Assembly: GCF_000720635.1 (NCBI RefSeq)
Contig: NZ_JOCF01000102.1
Location: 1 to 20,836, forward strand
Reading direction: 5' to 3'
Source: Streptomyces sp. NRRL WC-3742
GTDB taxonomy: Bacteria > Actinomycetota > Actinomycetes > Streptomycetales > Streptomycetaceae
Length of the DNA: 20,836 bases
Shown here: positions 1 through 5,636 of the stretch, in pieces
Numbering within the stretch: the first letter of the stretch is position 1
How the letters are laid out: each line of letters begins with the position of its first letter
Notes under the pieces: generated by a model
Database searches by the model: none
What the model saw: only the letters and a program-made list of their open reading frames with translations
What the model was told of the DNA's origin: nothing
Translations under genes and position numbers: made by a program

Positions 1-754
1 GGTGGGGGAGGAGGGCGGTGAGGTCGGGGGAGGGGGCGGCGAGGAAGTCGTGGCGGATGGCCGTGGCGATGGAGGCGGCCATGGGGGCCTGGAAGGGGAG
101 GAGGCCGGGCGAGTCCTCCAGGAGGCGGCGTCGGAACTCGCCGAGGGGGATGGTGTGGTGGGCGACGCCGAGGCGGGTGGCCACCTGGTCGGCCGTGACG
201 GGGGCGCCGACCAGGTCGTAGGTCCGTCCGGTGTGGCGGGCCGGGTCGGCTGCGACGGCGGCTGCGGCCTCGGCGAGGTCCTGCCGGGCGACGGCCGCCA
301 GGGCGCCGTCGGCGAACGGGGACTCCAGGCCGCGGGCCGTCCAGCTCAGCATGGAGCCGAAGAGCTCGGCGTAGAGGCCGTTGCGCAGGATCGTCCACGG
401 CAGCCCGCTCGTGCGGACGAGGCGCTCGGTGGCGCGGTGGGCCAGGGCGAAGCCGAGGTGGTCGCCGGCCGTGGTCAGGCTGGTGTAGACGAGGTGGCCG
501 ACGCCGTCGCGTACGGCGGCGTCCAGGACCGCCGCGTGCCGGGCGAGGACCACGTCGTCCTCGGCGTAGCCGGCGGAGACCAGCAGCAGGGTGGACACTC
601 CGGTGAGGTCGAGGGTCGCGGGGTGGTCGAAGTCGAGGCGCCGCATCCCCTCGCCGGGCGTGCGGCTGCCGCCCGTCGCGGTGGCGCCGGCGGCCCGTAG
701 TGCGGCCAGCGCGGCCGAGCCGAGGTTTCCGTGAGCGCCTGTCACCAGGATCAT
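1..754 (-). CDS. NmrA/QorB-like NAD(P)H-dependent oxidoreductase, 3' end cut by window
   Basis: Reading leftwards from an ATG at 754-752 gives an open frame of 251 codons that runs off the window edge, so the C-terminus is missing. The protein opens with [12 protein letters not shown], a Rossmann dinucleotide-binding turn (GxxGxxG at residues 6-12), and continues with [13 protein letters not shown] and [14 protein letters not shown]. These are hallmarks of the atypical SDR NmrA/QorB group (NAD(P)H:quinone reductases and redox-sensing relatives). The family is usually about 280 residues, so perhaps 30 are missing. It is cytosolic and probably reduces quinones or other electrophiles. It is divergent from an HxlR-type regulator 87 bp away, the same arrangement as ytfG(qorB)/ytfH in enterobacteria and qorA/qorR in corynebacteria, which suggests that regulator controls it. 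Substrate specificity cannot be read from the sequence. Confidence 0.85.
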   Translation of the reverse strand, partial: MILVTGAHGNLGSAALAALRAAGATATGGSRTPGEGMRRLDFDHPATLDLTGVSTLLLVSAGYAEDDVVLARHAAVLDAAVRDGVGHLVYTSLTTAGDHLGFALAHRATERLVRTSGLPWTILRNGLYAELFGSMLSWTARGLESPFADGALAAVARQDLAEAAAAVAADPARHTGRTYDLVGAPVTADQVATRLGVAHHTIPLGEFRRRLLEDSPGLLPFQAPMAASIATAIRHDFLAAPSPDLTALLPH

Positions 755-784
755 GAGCGTGGCGGCCTTCCGTCGTGGTTCTCT

Positions 785-812
785 TCGGTAACTACGCTTG
801 ATCCTCGATCGC
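785..812. promoter_or_regulatory. Possible divergent promoter/operator region between the QorB-like and HxlR genes
   Basis: This stretch is clearly more AT-rich than its surroundings (around TCGGTAACTACGCTTGATCC) and lies in the only gap between the two divergent genes. It holds the short imperfect dyad GTAACTAC. An HxlR dimer site and the two promoters are expected here, but no convincing -35/-10 pair can be fixed by eye. Confidence 0.3.
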
Positions 813-841
813 CCGCCCGCCGACCACAAGGAGGCAGTTCG

Positions 842-1261
842 ATGTCACCCACGCACACCGGGGTAACCACCCCCGCCGCCCTCGACCCCTGCGGTCGCGA
901 GGACCACCCCGACTGCGGCATCCGTGACGTCCTGGACCGCATCGGCGACAAGTGGTCGGTGCTCGTCATCGTCGAACTCGCCGGCGGGCCGAGGCGGTTC
1001 CGCGAGCTCCAGCGCGCCGTCGAGGGGATCTCCCAGCGGATGCTCACCCTCACCGTCCGCCGGCTGGAGCGCGACGGCCTGGTGCTGCGCACCGTGTACG
1101 CGACCGTTCCGGCCCAGGTCGACTACCGGCTGACGGAGACCGGCGCGGGCCTGACCCACCTGGTGAAGGCCCTCGCCGACTGGTCGCTCGCCCACCGCGC
1201 CGTCATCGCCGAGGCCCGGCACGCCTACGACCGGGACCACCCCGACCACGACATCCGCTGA
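842..1261 (+). CDS. HxlR-family (QorR/YtfH-like) transcriptional regulator
   Basis: A 139-residue winged-helix protein of normal HxlR length. The core reads [20 protein letters not shown] then [19 protein letters not shown], the typical HxlR DNA-binding region with its recognition helix. Two cysteines lie before the HTH (C17 and C25). C25 sits at the position of the conserved HxlR cysteine just ahead of the DxxGDKW segment, which in QorR-type members senses diamide or quinone oxidation. The ATG at 842 is chosen because AAGGAGG lies about 7 bp upstream; an in-frame GTG at 731 would add 37 unconserved residues and overlap the divergent gene. Its neighbour is a QorB-like oxidoreductase, so it is inferred to be a redox- or electrophile-responsive repressor of itself and that gene. 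The sensing mechanism is inferred from family knowledge only. Confidence 0.88.
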   Translation: MSPTHTGVTTPAALDPCGREDHPDCGIRDVLDRIGDKWSVLVIVELAGGPRRFRELQRAVEGISQRMLTLTVRRLERDGLVLRTVYATVPAQVDYRLTETGAGLTHLVKALADWSLAHRAVIAEARHAYDRDHPDHDIR

Positions 1262-1316
1262 CGGCGGCTCAGAAAAGGGCGTGCGCGACGACGGCGCCCT
1301 CGGCACACTGGTGCGA

Positions 1317-1961
1317 ATGCTCATCAACCACTGGCCCATCAGGGGCCTCAGCGTCAGGACGGACCGTCTGGAGCTGCGGCTCCCCACCGAGGAGGAGCTG
1401 GCGGAGATCGCCGACGTCGCCGCGCGCGGCGTCCACGGCCCGGACGAACGCCCCTTCCTGACGCCCTGGACGGACCAGCCTCCGGCCGGGCGCGCCCTGG
1501 ACGTGATGCAGACCCACTGGAGCCGGCTGGGCCGGTGGACGCCGAAAGACTGGGCGCTGGACCTGGTCGCCTTCCACGAGGGGCGCCCGATCGGCATGCA
1601 GGACCTGCGGGCCGTGGACTTCGGCGTCCGCCGCGAGATCGTCTCGGGATCGTGGCTCGGGCTGGAGCACCACGGGCGCGGGCTCGGCACGGAGATGCGC
1701 CTCGCGGTGCTGCACCTCGCCTTCGCGGAACTGGGCGCGGTCTCGGCGACCTCGGCCTCCTTCACCGACAACCACTCCGCGCTGACCGTGTCGCGCAAGC
1801 TCGGCTACCGCCCGGACGGCATCACGCGGGACGTCCTGCACGGCGAGGTCGTCGAGTCGCAGCGATTCCGCCTCTCCCGCGAGGACTGGTACGGGCGGGA
1901 GCGCCCGCCGGTGACGGTGAGCGGGTTCGCGGGCTGCGAGGCGCTCTTCGGGATCGGCTGA
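1317..1961 (+). CDS. GNAT-family N-acetyltransferase
   Basis: A 214-residue protein of the RimJ/RimL-like GNAT type, which transfers an acetyl group from acetyl-CoA to an amine (protein N-terminus, antibiotic or metabolite). It opens LSVRTDRLELRLPTEEEL, the usual first strand of this family. It carries the acetyl-CoA-binding motif A in GLEHHGRGLGTEMRLAVLHL, followed by FTDNHSALTVSRKLGYRPDG, the typical Asn-Ala-S-LGY end of the fold. The start is uncertain: an in-frame GTG at 1281 adds 12 residues and has a poorly spaced AAAAGGG just before it, while the ATG at 1317 begins at the conserved MLINHWP segment and is preferred. It follows the HxlR gene by 55 bp and could be co-transcribed with it. 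The substrate is unknown. Confidence 0.85.
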   Translation: MLINHWPIRGLSVRTDRLELRLPTEEELAEIADVAARGVHGPDERPFLTPWTDQPPAGRALDVMQTHWSRLGRWTPKDWALDLVAFHEGRPIGMQDLRAVDFGVRREIVSGSWLGLEHHGRGLGTEMRLAVLHLAFAELGAVSATSASFTDNHSALTVSRKLGYRPDGITRDVLHGEVVESQRFRLSREDWYGRERPPVTVSGFAGCEALFGIG

Positions 1962-1981
1962 GACGCCGCCCGACAATCCAA

Positions 1982-2021
1982 AAACTTGCCGCCACGGAAA
2001 CATTGCCGTGGCGGCAAGTTT
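1982..2021. promoter_or_regulatory. Perfect 16-bp inverted repeat: TetR operator and/or terminator
   Basis: Two perfectly complementary 16-nt arms (1982-1997 and 2006-2021, core TTGCCGCCACGG/CCGTGGCGGCAA) flank an 8-nt AT-rich spacer. The element ends 17 bp before the TetR start and covers the probable -35 box. That is the classic position for autorepression. As RNA it would form a strong hairpin followed by TTTCATTCT, so it could also end transcription of the upstream acetyltransferase gene. Confidence 0.65.
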
Positions 2022-2032
2022 CATTCTAGGCT
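2003..2032 (+). promoter_or_regulatory. Probable promoter of the TetR gene, leaderless
   Basis: TTGCCG at 2003-2008 and TAGGCT at 2027-2032 are separated by 18 bp, a good vegetative sigma (HrdB-like) promoter. The ATG at 2039 lies only 6 nt after the -10 box and has no Shine-Dalgarno sequence before it, so the transcript most likely starts at the start codon. The -35 element lies inside the inverted repeat at 1982-2021. Confidence 0.55.
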
Positions 2033-2038
2033 GTCCGC

Positions 2039-2674
2039 ATGGCACCAGCAGACGAGACCCGTACCACCGCAGGGCAGCCCGGGCTCCGCGAGCGAAAGAA
2101 GCGCGAGACCCGGGTCGCACTGAGCCGGGCGGCCATCAGGCTCTGCGTCCTGCACGGCTGGGACGCCGTGACGGTCGACCGGATCGCGGCCGAGGCGAAC
2201 GTCTCGGTCCGCACGTTCCGCAACTACTTCGCCGGCAAGGCCGAGGCGATCGCCGCCAGCCACCTGGAGCGGATGCACGAGGTGGCCGACGACCTGCTGG
2301 AGCGCCCGGCCGGTGAGCCGCTGTGGGACTCGCTGTTCCACGCCGTGCTCGGGCGGTTCGCGCCGTCGGACGGCTCCGAGCCGCAGAACGAGCGCTGGCG
2401 CGAGGGGGTGCGGCTGATGCTGGCCGAGCCCGCGCTGGCCGGGGAGATCGTCAAGGCCAACGCCGCCGCCCAGCAGGAGCTGGCCAGGGCCGTCGCGCTG
2501 CGCACCGGGACGGACCTCGAGCGCGACGTGTACCCGCACCTGGTGGCGGCCGTGGTCGCGGCGGGCAGCGGGGTGGCCGTCGAGCGCAGCCTGCGGCCGG
2601 AGGCGTCCGCACCGCTGGGCGCCGTCCTGGCCGAGGTCTTCGAGCAGCTCGCCGCAGGGCTGCCCGTTCCGTAA
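2039..2674 (+). CDS. TetR/AcrR-family transcriptional regulator
   Basis: A 211-residue protein of normal TetR length. The N-terminal helix-turn-helix is VTVDRIAAEANVSVRTFRNYFAGKAEAI (about residues 40-68), with the characteristic FxNYFxxKxE end. It is preceded by the basic stretch RERKKRETRVALSRAAIRL. The helical C-terminal half, which would bind the ligand and dimerise, is unassigned. The gene lies 70 bp upstream of an FAD monooxygenase in the same direction. A perfect operator-like hairpin sits at its own promoter and a weaker dyad precedes the monooxygenase. The inferred role is a repressor, released by an aromatic substrate or antibiotic, controlling itself and the monooxygenase. The ATG at 2039 seems leaderless. 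Confidence 0.9.
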   Translation: MAPADETRTTAGQPGLRERKKRETRVALSRAAIRLCVLHGWDAVTVDRIAAEANVSVRTFRNYFAGKAEAIAASHLERMHEVADDLLERPAGEPLWDSLFHAVLGRFAPSDGSEPQNERWREGVRLMLAEPALAGEIVKANAAAQQELARAVALRTGTDLERDVYPHLVAAVVAAGSGVAVERSLRPEASAPLGAVLAEVFEQLAAGLPVP

Positions 2675-2703
2675 CGCCGGGAGCGCGGCGTCCCATTCGC
2701 TTC

Positions 2704-2731
2704 GGGTGCCACCGACGTGGCTCTCGCACCC
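2704..2731. promoter_or_regulatory. Interrupted inverted repeat ahead of the FAD monooxygenase
   Basis: GGGTGC (2704-2709) pairs with GCACCC (2726-2731), and inside it GCCAC (2708-2712) pairs with GTGGC (2717-2721). The inner half-site GCCAC/GTGGC also occurs inside the longer operator at 1982-2021, so this may be a weaker site for the same TetR protein. It sits immediately before the ribosome binding site AAGGAGA (2732-2738). Confidence 0.35.
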
Positions 2732-2744
2732 AAGGAGATATGGC

Positions 2745-4301
2745 ATGACCATGACATTAGATGTGATCATCGTCGGAGGCGGCCCGAACGGGCTGATGCT
2801 GGCCTGCGAACTGAGCCTGGCGGGCATCCGCCCCGTCGTGCTGGAGCAGCTGCCGCAGCCCAGCACCGAACCCAAGGCCAACGGCCTCCTCGGCCAGGTC
2901 GTACGCCTGGCCGACCACCGGGGCCTGTACGAGCCGCTCAGCGGCAGCGCGGAGCCCCCGCAGCCGAACTCCGCCTACTTCATGTTCGCCGCCATGGGCC
3001 TCAACCTCGGCCTGCTGGACGCCAGCCCGGTGTACGGCCTGGCGGCCCCGCAGCACCGCATCGTGCAGCTCCTGGAGGAGCGGGCCCTCTCCCTCGGCGT
3101 CGACCTGCGGCGCGGATACCGGGTCGACGACGTCACCCAGGACGGGGAGGCCGTCACCCTCCACGTCACCGGCCCCGAGGGCGAGCAGCGGCTGCGCGCC
3201 CGCTACGCGGTCGGCGCGGACGGCGCGCGCAGCGTGATCCGCAAGCGCGGCGGCATCGGGTTCCCCGGCGTCAGCTACGACCGCCGCACCAACCGCACCG
3301 CCCACGCCACCGTCCCCGCCGACTGGGTGGACCCCGCGAGCGGCGCCCTGACGGTGCCCGGCCACGGGCCCGTGCTGCCGTTCCTGCCCCACCGCACCGA
3401 CGGGGGCGGCTTCTCCTACGCGCCCTTCCCCGGCCAGCCGCCGCTGGTCAGCACCACCGAGTGGGACCAGCCCGCTACGGACGAGCCGATGACCCTCGCC
3501 GAGATGGAGGAGAGCATCCGCAGGGTGCTCGGCGTCGACCTGCCGCTCGGCCCGCCGCAGGGGGAGGGCCCGCACGTGCTGCGGCGGCTGAACGGCGGCA
3601 ACACCCGCGTGGCCGACCGGTTCCGCGAGGGCCGGCTCTTCCTGATCGGGGACGCAGCCCACGTCTACACCTCCGGCGGCGGACCCGGGCTGAACCTCGG
3701 CCTCCAGGACGCCGCCAACCTCGGCTGGAAGCTCGCCGCCGCCCTGCGCGACACCGCCCCGCCCGGCCTGCTCGACACCTACGACACCGAGCGCCGGCAG
3801 GCCGCTCGCCGCATGGTGCTGAACGCGGAGGCGCAGTCCGCCCTCACCGCGCCGGGCAGCGACACCACCGCCCTGCGCGAGCTCTTCGCCGAACTGCTCA
3901 CCCGCAAGGAGGTCGTCCAGCACCTCGCCGACCTCACCGCCGGCACCGACGTGCGCTACGAGATGGGCCTCGCCGATCCCCACCCCGCCGTCGGCCGCTT
4001 CGCGCCGGAGCTGGAGCTGAGCACCCCGACGGGCCAGGTCCGGCTCGCCGAGCTCGCCCGCACTGCCCGGCCGCTGCTGGTCGACCTCACCGAGGACCGG
4101 TTGCCGGCCTCGGTGCTGACGGAAGGCCAGGAGGCCGTCGACCTCGTCCTCGCTAAGCCGGACCCGGGGGGCGCGCCCGGCCTCACCGGTCTGCTGATAC
4201 GCCCGGACGGCTATGTCGCCTGGGCCAGTGCCTCACCCCGCCCGGCGCCCGCCGAGCTGGACGCGCTCCGTTCGGCACTCGCCCGCTGGTTCGCGGCCTG
4301 A
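2745..4301 (+). CDS. FAD-dependent aromatic monooxygenase (class A, UbiH/PgaE/Rox-like)
   Basis: A 518-residue flavoprotein hydroxylase. All three class A signatures are present: VIIVGGGPNGL (GxGxxG, residues 11-16), binding the FAD ADP moiety; VGADGARSVIRK (DG motif, 157-160); and LIGDAAHVYTSGGGPGLNLG (GD motif, 302 onward). After about residue 385 there is a C-terminal thioredoxin-fold-like domain, as in PgaE, RdmE and MhpA-type enzymes. Expected chemistry is NAD(P)H- and O2-dependent hydroxylation of an aromatic polyketide, a phenol or an antibiotic such as a rifamycin. The ATG at 2745 has AAGGAGA 6 bp upstream; a GTG at 2706 lacks one. Leucine 5 is TTA (2757-2759), the rare bldA-read codon in Streptomyces. 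Pairing with the adjacent TetR gene suggests inducible detoxification or resistance; a biosynthetic tailoring role is the main alternative. Confidence 0.92.
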   Translation: MTMTLDVIIVGGGPNGLMLACELSLAGIRPVVLEQLPQPSTEPKANGLLGQVVRLADHRGLYEPLSGSAEPPQPNSAYFMFAAMGLNLGLLDASPVYGLAAPQHRIVQLLEERALSLGVDLRRGYRVDDVTQDGEAVTLHVTGPEGEQRLRARYAVGADGARSVIRKRGGIGFPGVSYDRRTNRTAHATVPADWVDPASGALTVPGHGPVLPFLPHRTDGGGFSYAPFPGQPPLVSTTEWDQPATDEPMTLAEMEESIRRVLGVDLPLGPPQGEGPHVLRRLNGGNTRVADRFREGRLFLIGDAAHVYTSGGGPGLNLGLQDAANLGWKLAAALRDTAPPGLLDTYDTERRQAARRMVLNAEAQSALTAPGSDTTALRELFAELLTRKEVVQHLADLTAGTDVRYEMGLADPHPAVGRFAPELELSTPTGQVRLAELARTARPLLVDLTEDRLPASVLTEGQEAVDLVLAKPDPGGAPGLTGLLIRPDGYVAWASASPRPAPAELDALRSALARWFAA

Positions 4302-4341
4302 CCGACCGTCGGCAGCCCCGGGCAGCGCCGTGCAGCGCCGC

Positions 4342-4389
4342 ACTACGCCAGTAGTGGCACTACTGCAGTAGTGCCACTACTGGCGTAGT
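4342..4389. repeat. Perfect 48-bp palindrome made of two adjoining 17-bp dyads
   Basis: The sequence from 4342 to 4389 equals its own reverse complement, with its centre at CTGCAG (4363-4368) and no spacer. Inside it are two abutting 17-bp dyads, CAGTAGTG-N-CACTACTG, at 4349-4365 and 4366-4382, differing only in the central base. It begins 40 bp after the monooxygenase stop. It could be a terminator, although no T-run follows, or a double operator for two repressor dimers. The cruciform potential is high. Confidence 0.75.
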
Positions 4390-4469
4390 TCCCGCCCCGG
4401 CGCGACAAGGGGCCCGGCGTGACAGGGGGCCTGTCCGCCGATCTCACCGCCGCGCCGTGCAACCACAAA

Positions 4470-4489
4470 TGAAAACGGATATCGTTTCG
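4470..4489. promoter_or_regulatory. Zur/Fur-like box 1, upstream of the methyltransferase
   Basis: TGAAAACGGATATCGTTTCG is a strongly AT-biased imperfect dyad (AAACG-N5-CGTTT) in a very GC-rich setting. It matches the site at 5437-5456 at 16 of 20 positions and overlaps a possible -10 box, TATCGT (4480-4485). The GAAAAC...GTTTTC style resembles actinobacterial Zur/Fur-family operators. The identity of the regulator is inferred. Confidence 0.55.
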
Positions 4490-4597
4490 CGGTGATGGCC
4501 CTCACCCTGCGGCCCCATTGCGGCATGGGCTGAGCATGACAAACACTGGCGACGAGCGGAGTGCTCGAAAATGCGCGCGAACACGGCGGGAGTGGAC

Positions 4598-5356
4598 ATG
4601 CCGGTCGATGCGGCCCTGGCCGAAACCTGGATCGAGCGCTGGGAGCGCCAGCAGGAGCGGTACGCGGTGGAGCGCGAGGAGCGGTTCACCGTGGTCGCCG
4701 ACGTGGTCGAGCAGATCGCCGGCCACCGCGAGCGCCCGCTCGTGGCGGACCTCGGCAGCGGGCCCGGCTCCCTGTCCGCGCGGGTGGCGGCCCGGCTGCC
4801 GCACGCCGAGGTGCTCGCCGTCGACATCGACCCGCTGCTGCTCTCCCTCGGCCGGGCCCTGAGGCCCCAGGTCGCCCGCTGGGTCGAGACGCTGATCGGC
4901 CGCCCGGGGTGGATCGACGCGCTCGGCCTCGACCGTCCGCTGGACGCCGTGGTGTCCTCGACCGCGTTGCACTACCCGCCGCCGGAGACGCTCCTCGGCA
5001 TCTACCGCGACCTCGCGGACGTGATGAGCCCCGGCGCCGTCCTGGTCAACGCCGACCACCTGGTCCCGGAGGAGCCCTCGCTCGCCGAACTCGCCCTCGC
5101 CGTGGAGCGGCGCCGCTGCCAGCGCCGGGGCGAGGGCGCGGCCGAGGACTGGTCGCAGTGGTGGGCGGCCGCCGCCCGGATCCCCGAGTTCGCCGATCTG
5201 CTGGAGGCCCGGGCGCGGCAGCTGCCGCCGAGCGAGGGCGACGGGAACGGTCTCTCGGTCGCCCGGCACGCGGACCTGCTGCTGCGGGCGGGCTTCCGCC
5301 AGGCGGGCCTCGTCTGGCAGTACGGCACCAGTGCCGTCCTGGTGGCGCTGCGCTGA
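4598..5356 (+). CDS. Class I SAM-dependent methyltransferase
   Basis: A 252-residue Rossmann-fold methyltransferase. Motif I is VADLGSGPGSLSARVA (GSGPG at residues 53-57), binding SAM. Motif II is VLAVDIDPLLLSLG, with the acidic ribose-binding residues at 76-78. Then LDAVVSSTALHYPPPETLL and VLVNADHLVPEEP correspond to motifs post-II and IV, typical of small-molecule methyltransferases. The ATG at 4598 is preferred because GGGAG lies 5 bp upstream; an ATG at 4571 would add nine residues with a poorer CGGAG about 10 bp away. It lies alone, 280 bp before the PLP operon, but shares that operon's Zur/Fur-like box and probably acts in the same pathway. The acceptor (N, O or C) cannot be told from the sequence. 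Confidence 0.82.
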   Translation: MPVDAALAETWIERWERQQERYAVEREERFTVVADVVEQIAGHRERPLVADLGSGPGSLSARVAARLPHAEVLAVDIDPLLLSLGRALRPQVARWVETLIGRPGWIDALGLDRPLDAVVSSTALHYPPPETLLGIYRDLADVMSPGAVLVNADHLVPEEPSLAELALAVERRRCQRRGEGAAEDWSQWWAAAARIPEFADLLEARARQLPPSEGDGNGLSVARHADLLLRAGFRQAGLVWQYGTSAVLVALR

Positions 5357-5436
5357 GAAGTTCCTAACTGGACGTCAACTCTCCGCATTGGCACATCCTT
5401 TGCGATGGCGTGACAGAAAGTCCTGTTGCGTGAAAC

Positions 5437-5456
5437 TGAAAACAGTTACCGTTTCC
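5437..5456. promoter_or_regulatory. Zur/Fur-like box 2, upstream of the PLP-enzyme operon
   Basis: TGAAAACAGTTACCGTTTCC matches the box at 4470-4489 at 16 of 20 positions, including the outer TGAAAAC and CGTTTC blocks. It overlaps a possible -10 hexamer, TACCGT (5447-5452), as box 1 overlaps TATCGT. That placement fits a repressor that blocks polymerase. It lies about 180 bp before the start codon, leaving a long leader. Confidence 0.55.
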
Positions 5457-5507
5457 CTCGGTGGCCGACGCCCCTCGCGGTGAGTTCCGCGCGCGGTGTC
5501 CGACCTC

Positions 5508-5587
5508 CCGCGCGCCGGTGCACCGGCGCGCGGACGACCGGGGACGACGGCCGACAAGGGGCAGCCTGTCGGTGGCTGCCGTGCCCC
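5508..5587 (+). promoter_or_regulatory. Structured 5' leader of the PLP operon (two hairpins)
   Basis: Between box 2 and the start codon are a perfect 26-bp palindrome (5508-5533, centred on GTGCAC) and a second hairpin. In the second, GGCAGCC (5560-5566) pairs with GGCTGCC (5574-5580), and flanking GG/CC can extend the stem to about 5587. A short repetitive stretch follows with CCGATTT occurring twice, then GGGGAG (5620-5625) and the ATG at 5637. This could be an attenuator or a mRNA-stabilising leader. I recognise no known riboswitch. Confidence 0.35.
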
Positions 5588-5636
5588 CTTCATGCCGATT
5601 TCATCCGATTTCCGATGACGGGGAGCTGTTTTCGCC

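Noticed and set aside
2..700. Plus-strand open frame rich in Gly/Glu/Val
   Set aside because: Antisense to the NmrA/QorB-like gene, which has a real Rossmann motif; composition is typical of a shadow frame.
2745..4301. The FAD monooxygenase as part of the methyltransferase/PLP pathway
   Set aside because: It lacks the Zur/Fur-like box, is separated by the 48-bp palindrome, and pairs naturally with the TetR gene upstream.
4302..4469. Possible recombination attachment site or transposon end at the 48-bp palindrome
   Set aside because: No integrase, transposase, tRNA or target duplication is present; the internal dyads fit an operator or terminator better.
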